Assembly (NCBI RefSeq): GCF_001428845.1
Contig: NZ_LMIU01000026.1
Coordinates: 62,001 to 126,000 of the forward strand
DNA from: Achromobacter sp. Root83
Lineage (GTDB): Bacteria > Pseudomonadota > Gammaproteobacteria > Burkholderiales > Burkholderiaceae_B
Direction: 5' to 3'
DNA length: 64,000 nucleotides
Below, piece by piece: positions 8,827 through 16,315 of the stretch. Every line of letters begins with the position of its first letter. The first letter of the stretch is position 1. The notes under the pieces are model-generated. The model saw only the letters and a program-made list of their open reading frames with translations. It was not told the DNA's origin and ran no database searches. A program made the translations under genes and the position numbers.

Positions 8827-9897
8827 TTACGCCGCTTCTACAAGTGGCGTTTTTTCTTTGCGTTCTGACTTTGACCAAAATTCGACCGTGGCTGAATGGT
8901 GAGCGAGGTGAGACGGGGCGAGATGGGCATATCGCTGCACCATGTCCAGTGTCTCCCAACCGCCCAGGTCCTTCAGGACCATGAGTGGCGTGCCAGCCTG
9001 TACATGCCAACTGGCCCAGGTGTGCCGTAGGTCGTGAAAGTGAAAATCGTCGATGCCAACGTCGGCGCAGGCGCGTCGAAGACAGCGCGCATCGACCTGA
9101 CCGATCTTGCGGACGACGCCGTCGCGCGACGGCCTCTCGAAGACGTACTTCTTCGCCTTGGGAATCCGACGTTGCAGGACTGCAAGGGCATCCGCGTTGA
9201 GCGGCACAGAACGTGCGTAGCCGGACTTCGCCTCTTCTGCGATGACCCAGGCATTAGAGCGCGGCATGTCGACGTTGCTCGGCTTGAGCGAGAGCAGTTC
9301 ATCCTCGCGCATGCCGGTGGCAACTGCGACCAGGCTCACGTCGCGCATCCATTCGAGCGTCATGGCGCTAATCAACCGGCCGATGACGTCCTTTGGTTCC
9401 CAGCGCACTCGATTGTCGGGCTCGACGAACTCAGCGAACTTGGGACACTTGTCGATCCAATCCCACTCCTCGCATAGCTTGAGCATTCGGCGCATCGTTG
9501 CAAGATAACGATTCTTCGTAGCTGCGCTGACTGGAGTGGGTTTGCGATGACGGTGCGTCGTGTGAGTGGGCAGCTTGTCCGCAATCTCGTCGAATTTTAA
9601 AGAGCGAATGGCGCGTCCAGAGAACTGCGTGCGCCAGTAGGCAATGTGCCGGACCTTGCTGTCGTAGTCTCGCAGGCCGTCCCACAGTCGAAGGCACCGT
9701 ACAGCGGCTTCTTCGAACAAGCGGTCGGGTTGCTCACCGAGCTTGGCTTGGCGCCACAAATCAGCCTTCAACTTGTCGTGATATTCCTGCGCGGCTTGCC
9801 TGTCCGATGTTCCAGAAGAGCATCTAACTCGCGGGAGGCCTGGGACGCGGATATCAACTTGCCAGATACCTGAGGTTTCATCTTTGCGGATGGGCAT
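8827..9897 (-). CDS. int: Tyrosine recombinase / element integrase
   Basis: A 356-residue phage-type integrase. The catalytic set is visible: Arg197 in ATGMREDELLSL, His288/Arg291 in FHFHDLRHTW, Trp314 in LGGWETLD and the nucleophile Tyr323 in QRYAHL. The N terminus MPIRKDETSGIWQVDIRVPG is typical of this subfamily, and GGGAG lies just upstream of the ATG. The gene points toward tRNA-Lys, and its 3' end contains the tRNA terminator. It should integrate and excise the element at the tRNA 3' end. Confidence 0.95.
   Translation of the reverse strand: MPIRKDETSGIWQVDIRVPGLPRVRCSSGTSDRQAAQEYHDKLKADLWRQAKLGEQPDRLFEEAAVRCLRLWDGLRDYDSKVRHIAYWRTQFSGRAIRSLKFDEIADKLPTHTTHRHRKPTPVSAATKNRYLATMRRMLKLCEEWDWIDKCPKFAEFVEPDNRVRWEPKDVIGRLISAMTLEWMRDVSLVAVATGMREDELLSLKPSNVDMPRSNAWVIAEEAKSGYARSVPLNADALAVLQRRIPKAKKYVFERPSRDGVVRKIGQVDARCLRRACADVGIDDFHFHDLRHTWASWHVQAGTPLMVLKDLGGWETLDMVQRYAHLAPSHLAHHSATVEFWSKSERKEKTPLVEAA
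8830..8855 (+). terminator. Intrinsic terminator downstream of tRNA-Lys
   Basis: CGCCGCTT pairs with AAGTGGCG across a 4-base loop, followed by six T. It lies 28 bp past the tRNA and inside the last codons of the convergent integrase gene, so the mobile element supplies the terminator for the tRNA transcript. Confidence 0.7.
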
Positions 9898-10127
9898 GGT
9901 GCTTCTCCCAAGACCCGCAGCGATAGCTGGGTGACATTGTTCTTCTTTTCCGAGAATGCAGCAAGGCGCGAAGGCCAGATCCGCCAGGCGCCACGCGCCC
10001 TAAGCTGAAATCCAAGTTCCTTGCGATAGCTGAAGATTGTGCTGTAGGAAACATTGAGGCGTTCAGCGGCTTCATGCAGCGTGAGCGCCTTTTCATCCGT
10101 GGTCTGCACGGAAAGTGCATTGAGCAT
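9768..10127 (-). CDS. HTH DNA-binding protein, excisionase-like
   Basis: A 119-residue protein whose first half, LTLHEAAERLNVSYSTIFSYRKELGF, is a MerR/excisionase-like helix-turn-helix. The ATG at 10127 follows GAGGTG; a longer frame to 10226 lacks support. It ends 130 bp inside the integrase gene, an unusually long overlap in a different frame. Position just before the integrase suggests a recombination directionality factor, though the protein is longer than most Xis proteins. Confidence 0.7.
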   Translation of the reverse strand: MLNALSVQTTDEKALTLHEAAERLNVSYSTIFSYRKELGFQLRARGAWRIWPSRLAAFSEKKNNVTQLSLRVLGEAPCPSAKMKPQVSGKLISASQASRELDALLEHRTGKPRRNITTS

Positions 10128-10240
10128 CGTGAACACCTCAAATTGGATGCATTCCCGAGGGGTCGACTCATCCGCCCGCGCCTGTCGGAAGCAGTTCATG
10201 CAGAACCATGGCGGCAATGGTGGCACCTCACGGGGAGGAT

Positions 10241-11515
10241 CTAGGCGGTTTTGGGCGGCAATTCGGGCACTGGGTCACCGATCGCGGCATTCCACGACCA
10301 CCAGCCTCCGGCACCGAATGTTTCGTCATAGTGCGCAGCTTTCTCCTTTTTGCGCGACAAGTAATCCGTGCCGGACATGCCCCAAACTTCAAGGGGGATC
10401 GGCTCAGGCAGGTCGCGCAGCCAAAAGTCGGGAAAGACCGCGTCTTCGCCTGCGTCGAATCGCAGGGGCTTTTCAAATCGGCGCTTCTCCGCAACGAGCT
10501 TCTCAGCGATCAGAACTTCATACCCCGAATTGACCGGGATGCAGTCACGCGTGATCTGCATGAGCGCGATGTCCACGACCTGCGCTCGCATGTTGCCCGC
10601 CGAGGATTTCGGCGGATCTGTTTGCGCAACCGCGATGATCGGGTTGCCAGCGCGCCAAGCGTCAATCTCGCGACCGAAGCGGCGCTCTAGGGCTGCCCAG
10701 ATGCCGTCGTCCAGGGTCATGAACGGTATGCCGTGAAAACCAGCGATAGGCAGGCTTTCACTGCCCTCCATTCCATCCTGATGCTGGGCGAGCGGCGCAA
10801 CAATGACCAGGCGGCGGCGCTGTGTAATCGCTTCCAGACTCTTAGCCTTGTTGTGTCCTGCCTGCTGACCCGAGCTGGACGGCGTTGCAATAACGAGGTT
10901 TTGCGACAGTCGCACGCGGCCAGCATAGGTCGATGTCGCAATGCGCATCAGGTGGTGGTGAACAACGCCGAGATTGCGCTTGCCCTCCATGCCAGGAGTC
11001 CACGTGTTCAGGCCGGCTTGCGTCCAGAGGAAATGAAGCAGGCCGAGCAGTGTCATGCTTGCTTGGCCAGACCGGGGTCGAGGAGTGGCGACCTTCGTCT
11101 TGGCCGGCCCGGCATCCTCACTTTCATCGGGCGCGACAGCCGCACGCTGCTGCAGTCCAACCTTGAGCTTGATCTTCACCGCGCCGTCATCCAGCTCCTG
11201 CACCACACCGCGGCGATAGGAGCCAAGGCCAGACATGCTGGGGTCGACGCCGTAGTAGATGCAGTCTTCGCTATGCTCGGCACCCGTCTCTGGAAAGCGG
11301 GCGAGATGGAACCTGTCGGAGTTGGCCCTGCTGTGGATTGACAGGCGCTTGTCGCCGGCACCAGGGCACGTGCAGCGCACGTCCGCCTTTCCATGAGCCA
11401 TCAGCAGTACGCGCTTCCAGCCGTCCTTGTATTCGTCCTGTGTTTGAAACTCAGGGGAGTAAGGGCGTTTATTGGGACCGAGCGTTATTTCCACCGGGTG
11501 AACCTTGCGGTCCAT
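10241..11515 (-). CDS. DUF1173 family protein
   Basis: About 424 residues from MDRKVHPVEITLGPNK. The sequence includes DVRCTCPGAGDKRLSIHSRA (a Cys pair), a Cys/His patch near HSEDCIYYGVDPSMSG, and a conserved C-terminal half with PDFWLRDLPEPIPLEVWGM. It appears to be DUF1173, a family of unknown function frequent on integrative elements of Burkholderiales and Xanthomonadales. GGGAGG sits 6 bases before the ATG at 11515 and 3 before an adjacent ATG at 11518. The start overlaps the stop of the small membrane protein gene (ATGATGA), so translation is coupled. Confidence 0.7.
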   Translation of the reverse strand: MDRKVHPVEITLGPNKRPYSPEFQTQDEYKDGWKRVLLMAHGKADVRCTCPGAGDKRLSIHSRANSDRFHLARFPETGAEHSEDCIYYGVDPSMSGLGSYRRGVVQELDDGAVKIKLKVGLQQRAAVAPDESEDAGPAKTKVATPRPRSGQASMTLLGLLHFLWTQAGLNTWTPGMEGKRNLGVVHHHLMRIATSTYAGRVRLSQNLVIATPSSSGQQAGHNKAKSLEAITQRRRLVIVAPLAQHQDGMEGSESLPIAGFHGIPFMTLDDGIWAALERRFGREIDAWRAGNPIIAVAQTDPPKSSAGNMRAQVVDIALMQITRDCIPVNSGYEVLIAEKLVAEKRRFEKPLRFDAGEDAVFPDFWLRDLPEPIPLEVWGMSGTDYLSRKKEKAAHYDETFGAGGWWSWNAAIGDPVPELPPKTA

Positions 11516-11661
11516 CATTTGCCTCCCAAGGTGGCACAAAGCGTTGTGCTCACGAATTGCTGTTTTGCGCAGACGTCTTTGACATCGGAATAGATGAGGT
11601 AGAGCGCGTAGCCCGCCGCGAAGATCAACGCGGCGACCGTCCAGACGAAAAATTGCTTCAT
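11515..11661 (-). CDS. Small single-pass membrane protein
   Basis: A 48-residue peptide starting MKQFFVWTVAALIFAAGYAL, with one hydrophobic helix followed by a short hydrophilic tail with two cysteines. Its stop overlaps the DUF1173 start by the ATGATGA arrangement, so both are one unit. No family is recognised. The longer in-frame extension upstream is low-complexity and ignored. Confidence 0.55.
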   Translation of the reverse strand: MKQFFVWTVAALIFAAGYALYLIYSDVKDVCAKQQFVSTTLCATLGGK

Positions 11662-11837
11662 CAAGATTCCATGTGCGAGATGGCGGATGCGGAGGGAACA
11701 TGCAAACGCGAGCGCGTCGCCAAGATGCAGAGGTCGACGTAAGGTCGGGTCGTCCTCCCTCCTGCAAGTGATGGCACGTCGTTTAGCCGGCAAACGGCAG
11801 AAGGCGTATCGGCCTTGCTAACGACCTAGAGTGGGCA

Positions 11838-11916
11838 CATCCGAATCGGAGCGCTCAGCCGGGAGGCGTTTAGCTGCTAAACACTTCCTGTCGACTGCTG
11901 AACGCCGATTCGGATG
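11838..11916. repeat. Inverted repeat with a KorB operator at its centre
   Basis: CATCCGAATCGG at 11838-11849 is repeated perfectly inverted as CCGATTCGGATG at 11905-11916. The KorB-type site 11869-11881 lies within two bases of the exact centre. The rest of the roughly 830-base gene-poor region 11662-12496 shows no convincing gene. Confidence 0.6.
11869..11881. promoter_or_regulatory. KorB operator (OB) candidate 1
   Basis: TTTAGCTGCTAAA matches the 13-bp IncP-1 KorB operator TTTAGC(G/C)GCTAAA except at the central base, which is not part of the palindrome. Flanking GTTTAGC...GCTAAAC is kept, as in the other sites of this element. A weaker relative, TTTAGCCGGCAAA, lies at 11782. Confidence 0.75.
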
Positions 11917-12496
11917 CCGCCAGCGAGTTACCACGACGCTGGCGGAATCCTGCCGACTTGCACGGCGCAGGCCAGTTGTTGTCCCGGCCAGGTATTCGCC
12001 CCGCCGTTACTCGCCACGGAGGGCATGCAAATAATGCTTAGGCGCTCGGTCTCGGCATGGGGCGACTTGGTCGCCACCTGTACCTTGAGCGGTGTCAGGG
12101 CTCTTGAGCCTCTCTCGACACCTCCGAGATCAATGTGCGTTGGTTCTTTTCACCGGCGGGTACCCTGTTTTTGTTTTTTGCTCTGCCCCGGTAGGCCAGC
12201 GGACTTCACGGGTCACCAATAGGCGCATCGACTTTTGCTGCTTCTTTTCGTCCCTGGGGCTTTCCATACTCGCAGCCGTCTCCCCTCCAAGCACTGCCCA
12301 ATGACAGCGCGGGACAAACTTCACTTTCAAATTTTTAAAGAACGCGTCACGGCATTGCCCTTTGCAAGAGATCCCCTTGAAGGGATCGAAATTACAAAGT
12401 GCAAATTTCATGACCAAATGCCAATTTAGCCATAACTAGCGTTCATGTCAATAGCCAAGGCTAGCAAAGAAGAGGCTGCTAGCTTTGTCTGCCTGT

Positions 12497-12754
12497 CTAA
12501 TCGGTATCTTGGAGCTGCTCTATTAGCTCGCCTAGCATGATGTAGCTAGCGGTAATGAGGGTGAGCAGCGTCTTCTTCGGCGCATTCACCGTGTAGCGAA
12601 AGTCGCCACTGCGCGTGATGTCCACTCGCGCATGGGCCTGCACATCGGCCTTCGTTTCGTATAGAGCGCACGTATGGCGCTCGCATTTAGCGCGAGTTGC
12701 TCGTGCGCGCAGCGCGCCTCCGGACGGAACCAGTTTGAGAGTCGAGTACGTCAA
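12497..12754 (-). CDS. Hypothetical protein (possible TTG start)
   Basis: An 85-residue frame, MTYSTLKLVPSGGALRARAT..., with no recognised family. The best start is a TTG at 12754 preceded by AAAGGA. It overlaps the 3' end of the repressor gene by about 68 bp on the same strand in another frame, which lowers confidence. The C-terminal half (TLLTLITASYIMLGELIEQL) is moderately hydrophobic. Confidence 0.4.
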   Translation of the reverse strand: MTYSTLKLVPSGGALRARATRAKCERHTCALYETKADVQAHARVDITRSGDFRYTVNAPKKTLLTLITASYIMLGELIEQLQDTD

Positions 12755-13208
12755 TTTTTGAATCCTTTGTTACATTGTGACGTAGCCGTGTCTGGGCATC
12801 CTTCAGCTTCGAACCTAGTTCTGTCAACGGCGCGGCCGTCGATTTATTAATAGGATCGCCCGGAATCGTCTGTGCGGCGTGCGTTTCGACCAAAAAGGCG
12901 ACATAGCTTTCCGCCTGCTCACGCACCGGTTGAGGAAGGTTGTCCCACTGCTCCGATGTAACGGCACGGAAAGGCCAGGCGCCTTCAGTCAATCGCTCCA
13001 TAGGTCCGACTCCCGCGCCCAGCCATGCCTCCGAAACGTTGAGGAGGCGGGATACGTTGACGAGGTTCGCGCCACGGAGGTTCTTTGTCCGGCCGCCCAC
13101 CCAATTGGCGACGGAGGAGCTCTTAGCTCCCGTCGCACGCGCCAAGTCCGCCTGGGACTTGCCTGAGGCCTTCAGTGCGGCTTGCATTCGTTCGGAGAGT
13201 GTCTTCAT
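12687..13208 (-). CDS. XRE-family phage-type repressor
   Basis: A 173-residue protein. Residues 1-65 form a Cro/C1-type HTH: MKTLSERMQAALKASGKSQA, then DLARATGAKSSSVANWVGGR and VSRLLNVSEAWLGAG. The C-terminal part lacks an obvious LexA/S24 Ser-Lys peptidase dyad. It is divergent from the small DNA-binding protein at 13300 and the partition operon, the layout of a CI/Cro switch. It may control entry into transfer or excision. Confidence 0.8.
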   Translation of the reverse strand: MKTLSERMQAALKASGKSQADLARATGAKSSSVANWVGGRTKNLRGANLVNVSRLLNVSEAWLGAGVGPMERLTEGAWPFRAVTSEQWDNLPQPVREQAESYVAFLVETHAAQTIPGDPINKSTAAPLTELGSKLKDAQTRLRHNVTKDSKIDVLDSQTGSVRRRAARTSNSR

Positions 13209-13234
13209 GGCTCCACGCTAGCCGGAGCTACGAA

Positions 13235-13288
13235 AGCCATGGCTGGGAACCTGTCGAACATTTCTTGTGCGAACAGCTAGCTATGGCT
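13235..13288. promoter_or_regulatory. Candidate operators of the repressor/Cro switch
   Basis: AGCCATGGCT (13235-13244, perfect palindrome) and AGCTATGGCT (13279-13288) lie in the 91-bp divergent intergenic region. A third ATGGCT overlaps the repressor start. Spacing between the two decamers is 44 bp, about four helical turns. Confidence 0.45.
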
Positions 13289-13299
13289 ATCATTCGCGC

Positions 13300-13542
13300 A
13301 TGACTACAGAACTGCATCCCGACTCGCACAAAATCGATCTCCTTGGCGGCACCAACGCGGTGGCCCGGCTTTGCAAGGTCCGTTCACCTTCCGTCAGCAA
13401 ATGGCGACAGAAAGGAATACCCAAGGCGCGAAGAATGTTCCTCGAGTTAATACGGCCGGACATCTTTGGCCCGAGCGAGTGCCAGGCTGCGAGCGGAAAC
13501 GTAATCGCTCTGAGTCAAAGCACGCAGTCCCGAAAGGAATAG
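13300..13542 (+). CDS. Cro/YdaS-like small DNA-binding protein
   Basis: An 80-residue protein from MTTELHPDSHKIDLLGGTNA. IDLLGGTNAVARLCKVRSPS followed by VSKWRQKGIPKARRM is a short helix-turn-helix of the YdaS/Cro type. Start at 13300 is preferred over 13267 because the family begins here. It is divergent from the repressor and 84 bp upstream of the parA/incC-like gene, so it may lie in the same transcript. Confidence 0.7.
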   Translation: MTTELHPDSHKIDLLGGTNAVARLCKVRSPSVSKWRQKGIPKARRMFLELIRPDIFGPSECQAASGNVIALSQSTQSRKE

Positions 13543-13626
13543 TCCAACCGCCGCGTCCCACTGGAAACGCGCGTATACGCCTGCCGACGCGAGCGGCAAA
13601 GCTACAAACTCCTCAAGGAAAAATCA

Positions 13627-14376
13627 ATGAAAATCGCCGTGGTCGCACAAAACAAGGGTGGCGTCGGCAAGACCGCTGACGCCGTTCACATTGCATTTCA
13701 CGCTGCCGAACAGGGCCTCAAGACACTCGTGGTGGATCTGGACACGGGGAACCTGTCCAAGACCATGCGGCAACACCGCCTGGAGGTGCCGGCGAGCGCA
13801 CTGTTCCTCGACGAGGTGCCAGTCGTTCCCGAAGCCAAGGGCCCCATTTCCCTCCTGCACGCAGATCGGCTTCTGGCCAACGTGATCTATATGCCCTTCG
13901 AACGTGCGCTTCGAAATTTCCCGGTGAATCTGCGCGAGTTTGAAAAGCGAGGCTTCGATCTCTGCGTGATCGACACGCCCGCCAGCATCGGAATCGCCAC
14001 CATTACTGCATTGCGCACCGCGGATGCGGTGATCAGTCCGGTCGAGATGGAGGACTACAGCATCGAGGGCATTAAGGACATGATGCGAGTGATCGTCGGG
14101 GCCAAGCAGCACAACCCGAAGCTGCACTTTCTGGGTATCGTGCCGAACCGGGTCGACCGCCGTAACCCCCGCCAGGTCAGACATCTTGCTGAGGTACAAG
14201 CTGCGCACGGCAAGCTTCTGGCACCAGTTGTGGTGGGCCTGCGCACTAGCGTCGCAGAGGCACTGGCGGCGGGTGAACCCGTCTGGAAGAGCAGGAAGAC
14301 AACGGCACGGGCAGCAGGCGCGGAGATGCGCGCCCTCGGCCATCACGTCTTGCAAACGATGGGAGTGGCGAAATGA
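13627..14376 (+). CDS. incC: ParA-family ATPase (IncC-like)
   Basis: A 249-residue protein with the deviant Walker A NKGGVGKT (about residues 9-16), VVDLDTGN and the Walker B-like VIDTPASIG. It is the NTPase of a type Ia/IncC partition system. Its stop overlaps the start of the KorB-like gene (ATGA), the same incC-korB order as in IncP-1 and PromA plasmids. It should move or position the element through the KorB-DNA complex while the element is extrachromosomal. Confidence 0.9.
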   Translation: MKIAVVAQNKGGVGKTADAVHIAFHAAEQGLKTLVVDLDTGNLSKTMRQHRLEVPASALFLDEVPVVPEAKGPISLLHADRLLANVIYMPFERALRNFPVNLREFEKRGFDLCVIDTPASIGIATITALRTADAVISPVEMEDYSIEGIKDMMRVIVGAKQHNPKLHFLGIVPNRVDRRNPRQVRHLAEVQAAHGKLLAPVVVGLRTSVAEALAAGEPVWKSRKTTARAAGAEMRALGHHVLQTMGVAK

Positions 14377-15608
14377 GTTTAGCCGCTAAACACGGTGATG
14401 TCGGCGGCCTGGACCTGGCAGGTCTGGGCGATCTGGCCGCGATGCTGGACGGAGCACAGCCCCAGGCGCGAGAGCCTGGGATGTACGACATCAGTCGCAT
14501 TCATGAGGATGAGCGGAACTCGCGTGGTGAAGGTAATCCTGGGTACAGCGAGGAGAGCATCCGCGAACTTGCGGAATCGTTCAAACGTCGCGAGCGCCAG
14601 GGCAAGCGCGGCATCAAGTCTCCTTTGTCGCTGCGCCCGCACCCGACCATTCCGGGAGATTTCATCATCAATCACGGTCATCGCCGCTTTCGCGCCGCGA
14701 AGGTCGCCGGTTTTACGTCTGTGCCGGGGTTTGAGGATCCTGATTTTGATGACGTGGACCAAGTCGTTGAGAACGTGCAGCGCGAGAATCTGACATTCCG
14801 TGAAATTGCCGACTTCATTGGCGGGAAACTGTCGGCCGGCTGGACCCAGGCCGATCTGGCGCGTGAACTCGGGAAATCCAAGGCCTGGGTAAGCCATCAT
14901 GCTGGTCTACTGACGCTGCCCGAACCCGTCGCCGAAGCTGTTGCGGCCGGGAAGGTCAACGATGTGACGCTCGCGAACGAACTTGCAATTGCCCACCGCG
15001 AGGACCCGCAGGCCGTCGCAGATCTGTTGACCGCGACCGAGGCTAAACCCACGCGTGCGGCAGTGAAGGCAATTCGGAAGGCCGCAGGGGCCAAGGAAAA
15101 CTCGCCAGATGCACCGGCGGATGAGACGCTACAGTCGTCGAGTGATGAGGCGACAGCCCGCGCCGTAGTGGCGCAATGTTCGACCCATGTGTTCCTCGCA
15201 AAAGAGCCAAGCACTCCTCCCGAAAAAGGCGAACGTCCGCCGGCAGTTGGCCAGGAAGTCCAACGTAGTGTGGATCGCCTCGAGCAGCATCGCCGGGAGA
15301 GCGCAAACCCGGGGCTTCGAAAGAAGGGGACGGATGCCCTGGCACGCCTCATCAACGTCGCACAGCGCGATACTGGCCAAAGCAAACGTGTGGCGGACTT
15401 TCTCCTGTCGTGGTGGAACGCAACCAGCTGCGGCGGATTTGACCTGACCGATTTCTGGAGCGTCGACGCTGAGATAGCCGATGACATGCTCGTCGTGATT
15501 GGCCTGATTCGCCAAACACGCGCATATCCCGATACCCTCGGGACCGAGATTCATGAACAGTTCAAGGCACTCGTGGCGCTTTGGCGCCCGGCACTGTGCG
15601 ACGCCTGA
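14373..15608 (+). CDS. korB: KorB-like ParB/global regulator
   Basis: A 411-residue ParB-family protein with KorB features: GLGDLAAMLD near the N terminus (the IncC/KorA-contact region of KorB is similar), FIINHGHRRFRAAK (the ParB GERRxRA box), QVVENVQRENLTFREIADFI and the HTH QADLARELGKSKAWVSHHAG (about residue 168). KorB of IncP-1 binds TTTAGCSGCTAAA, and that exact site occurs in codons 2-6 of this gene and again just after its stop. It should serve both partition with IncC and repression or control of dispersed promoters. It is slightly longer than RK2 KorB (358 aa). Confidence 0.9.
   Translation: MSLAAKHGDVGGLDLAGLGDLAAMLDGAQPQAREPGMYDISRIHEDERNSRGEGNPGYSEESIRELAESFKRRERQGKRGIKSPLSLRPHPTIPGDFIINHGHRRFRAAKVAGFTSVPGFEDPDFDDVDQVVENVQRENLTFREIADFIGGKLSAGWTQADLARELGKSKAWVSHHAGLLTLPEPVAEAVAAGKVNDVTLANELAIAHREDPQAVADLLTATEAKPTRAAVKAIRKAAGAKENSPDAPADETLQSSSDEATARAVVAQCSTHVFLAKEPSTPPEKGERPPAVGQEVQRSVDRLEQHRRESANPGLRKKGTDALARLINVAQRDTGQSKRVADFLLSWWNATSCGGFDLTDFWSVDAEIADDMLVVIGLIRQTRAYPDTLGTEIHEQFKALVALWRPALCDA
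14378..14390. promoter_or_regulatory. KorB operator 2, inside korB codons 2-6
   Basis: TTTAGCCGCTAAA, an exact KorB consensus site with flanking G and C completing a 15-bp palindrome. It starts five bases after the korB ATG and encodes the peptide LAAK. It could be a partition site or an autoregulatory roadblock. Confidence 0.9.
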
Positions 15609-15615
15609 CAGATTG

Positions 15616-15628
15616 TTTAGCCGCTAAA
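15616..15628. promoter_or_regulatory. KorB operator 3, between korB and the H-NS-like gene
   Basis: TTTAGCCGCTAAA within TGTTTAGCCGCTAAACA, an extended 17-bp palindrome. It lies 8 bp after the korB stop and 20 bp before the ATG of the H-NS-like gene, where a bound KorB could repress it. Confidence 0.9.
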
Positions 15629-15648
15629 CACCGAAAGAGGATCCACCG

Positions 15649-15990
15649 ATGGAAAAGTCTCTGGCCAAAATCAATGCGCAGATTCAGGCCTTGCAGCGCC
15701 GGGCTGACACGCTTCGCATGAATCGCAGGGCGTCCGCGCTACAGAAAATCCTGGGCCAAATGCACGAGTTCATGATCTCGCCGGAAGATATCCAAACCGC
15801 CTATGCACGAAATCGGCCGGCGCGCGCTAAGCGCCGCGACGTCCAGCGTCGGCCAGATTCTCGAAGCGTCGTGGCGCCGAAGTACCGCAATCCCGAATCG
15901 GGTGAAACCTGGAGCGGCCGCGGCCGTGCCCCACGTTGGCTGACGTCCGCCGAGAAGGCAGGCCGCAACCGGGATGACTTTCGGGTTTAA
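15649..15990 (+). CDS. H-NS-family DNA-binding protein
   Basis: A 113-residue protein. The N-terminal half (MEKSLAKINAQIQALQRRAD) is a predicted coiled-coil for oligomerisation. The C terminus YRNPESGETWSGRGRAPRWL is the H-NS DNA-binding motif (consensus TWTGRGRxPxW). Plasmid- and island-borne H-NS relatives silence foreign AT-rich genes and reduce host burden. It is preceded by KorB operator 3 and a GAAAGAGG ribosome site, so KorB probably controls it. Confidence 0.88.
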   Translation: MEKSLAKINAQIQALQRRADTLRMNRRASALQKILGQMHEFMISPEDIQTAYARNRPARAKRRDVQRRPDSRSVVAPKYRNPESGETWSGRGRAPRWLTSAEKAGRNRDDFRV

Positions 15991-16068
15991 GTCTCAAAGA
16001 CGAGCCTGAACAAGCGGTCCCTCTTGGAAATTGCCCTGCGGTAAAATGAAACGCTTGGAGATACGCCA

Positions 16069-16278
16069 ATGCCGACTGCCTTTGATCTCAACGAACGTCG
16101 CCGCGCCGTCCTGAACGCGGTCGCCAGTCAGCGTCTGGAAGGCCTGGAGCCCGACCCGAAGACAATCGCGGAGCTGGAACGCGTCGCTGAGGGCACCTTG
16201 AGCATTGCGGACGTGATCCAAACACTGCGCTCCCGCATCGCTGCGGGCGATTTTCGCACCCCAACGAGTGACCAATAG
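16069..16278 (+). CDS. vbhA: VbhA-like antitoxin of a Fic pair
   Basis: A 69-residue protein. SQRLEGLEPDPKTIAELERV is close to Bartonella VbhA. The inhibitory motif SxxxE(G/N) is present as Ser20-Gln-Arg-Leu-Glu24-Gly25. In VbhA this helix inserts the Glu into the Fic active site and blocks AMP transfer. It lies directly upstream of the fic gene, separated by a hairpin-T terminator. Confidence 0.88.
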   Translation: MPTAFDLNERRRAVLNAVASQRLEGLEPDPKTIAELERVAEGTLSIADVIQTLRSRIAAGDFRTPTSDQ

Positions 16279-16280
16279 CG

Positions 16281-16310
16281 ATGGCCGCCTTCTAGGTGGC
16301 CATTTTTCTT
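16281..16310 (+). terminator. Terminator-like hairpin between antitoxin and fic
   Basis: ATGGCCGCCT pairs with AGGTGGCCAT (one G-U) around a TCT loop, followed by TTTTTCTT. It starts 3 bp after the antitoxin stop and ends 6 bp before the fic ATG. It would cut read-through into the toxin and keep antitoxin in excess. Confidence 0.75.
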
Positions 16311-16315
16311 CGCCC

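Noticed and set aside
13624-14355. Minus-strand 243-codon frame
   Set aside because: Antisense of the ParA/IncC gene, which has intact Walker motifs.
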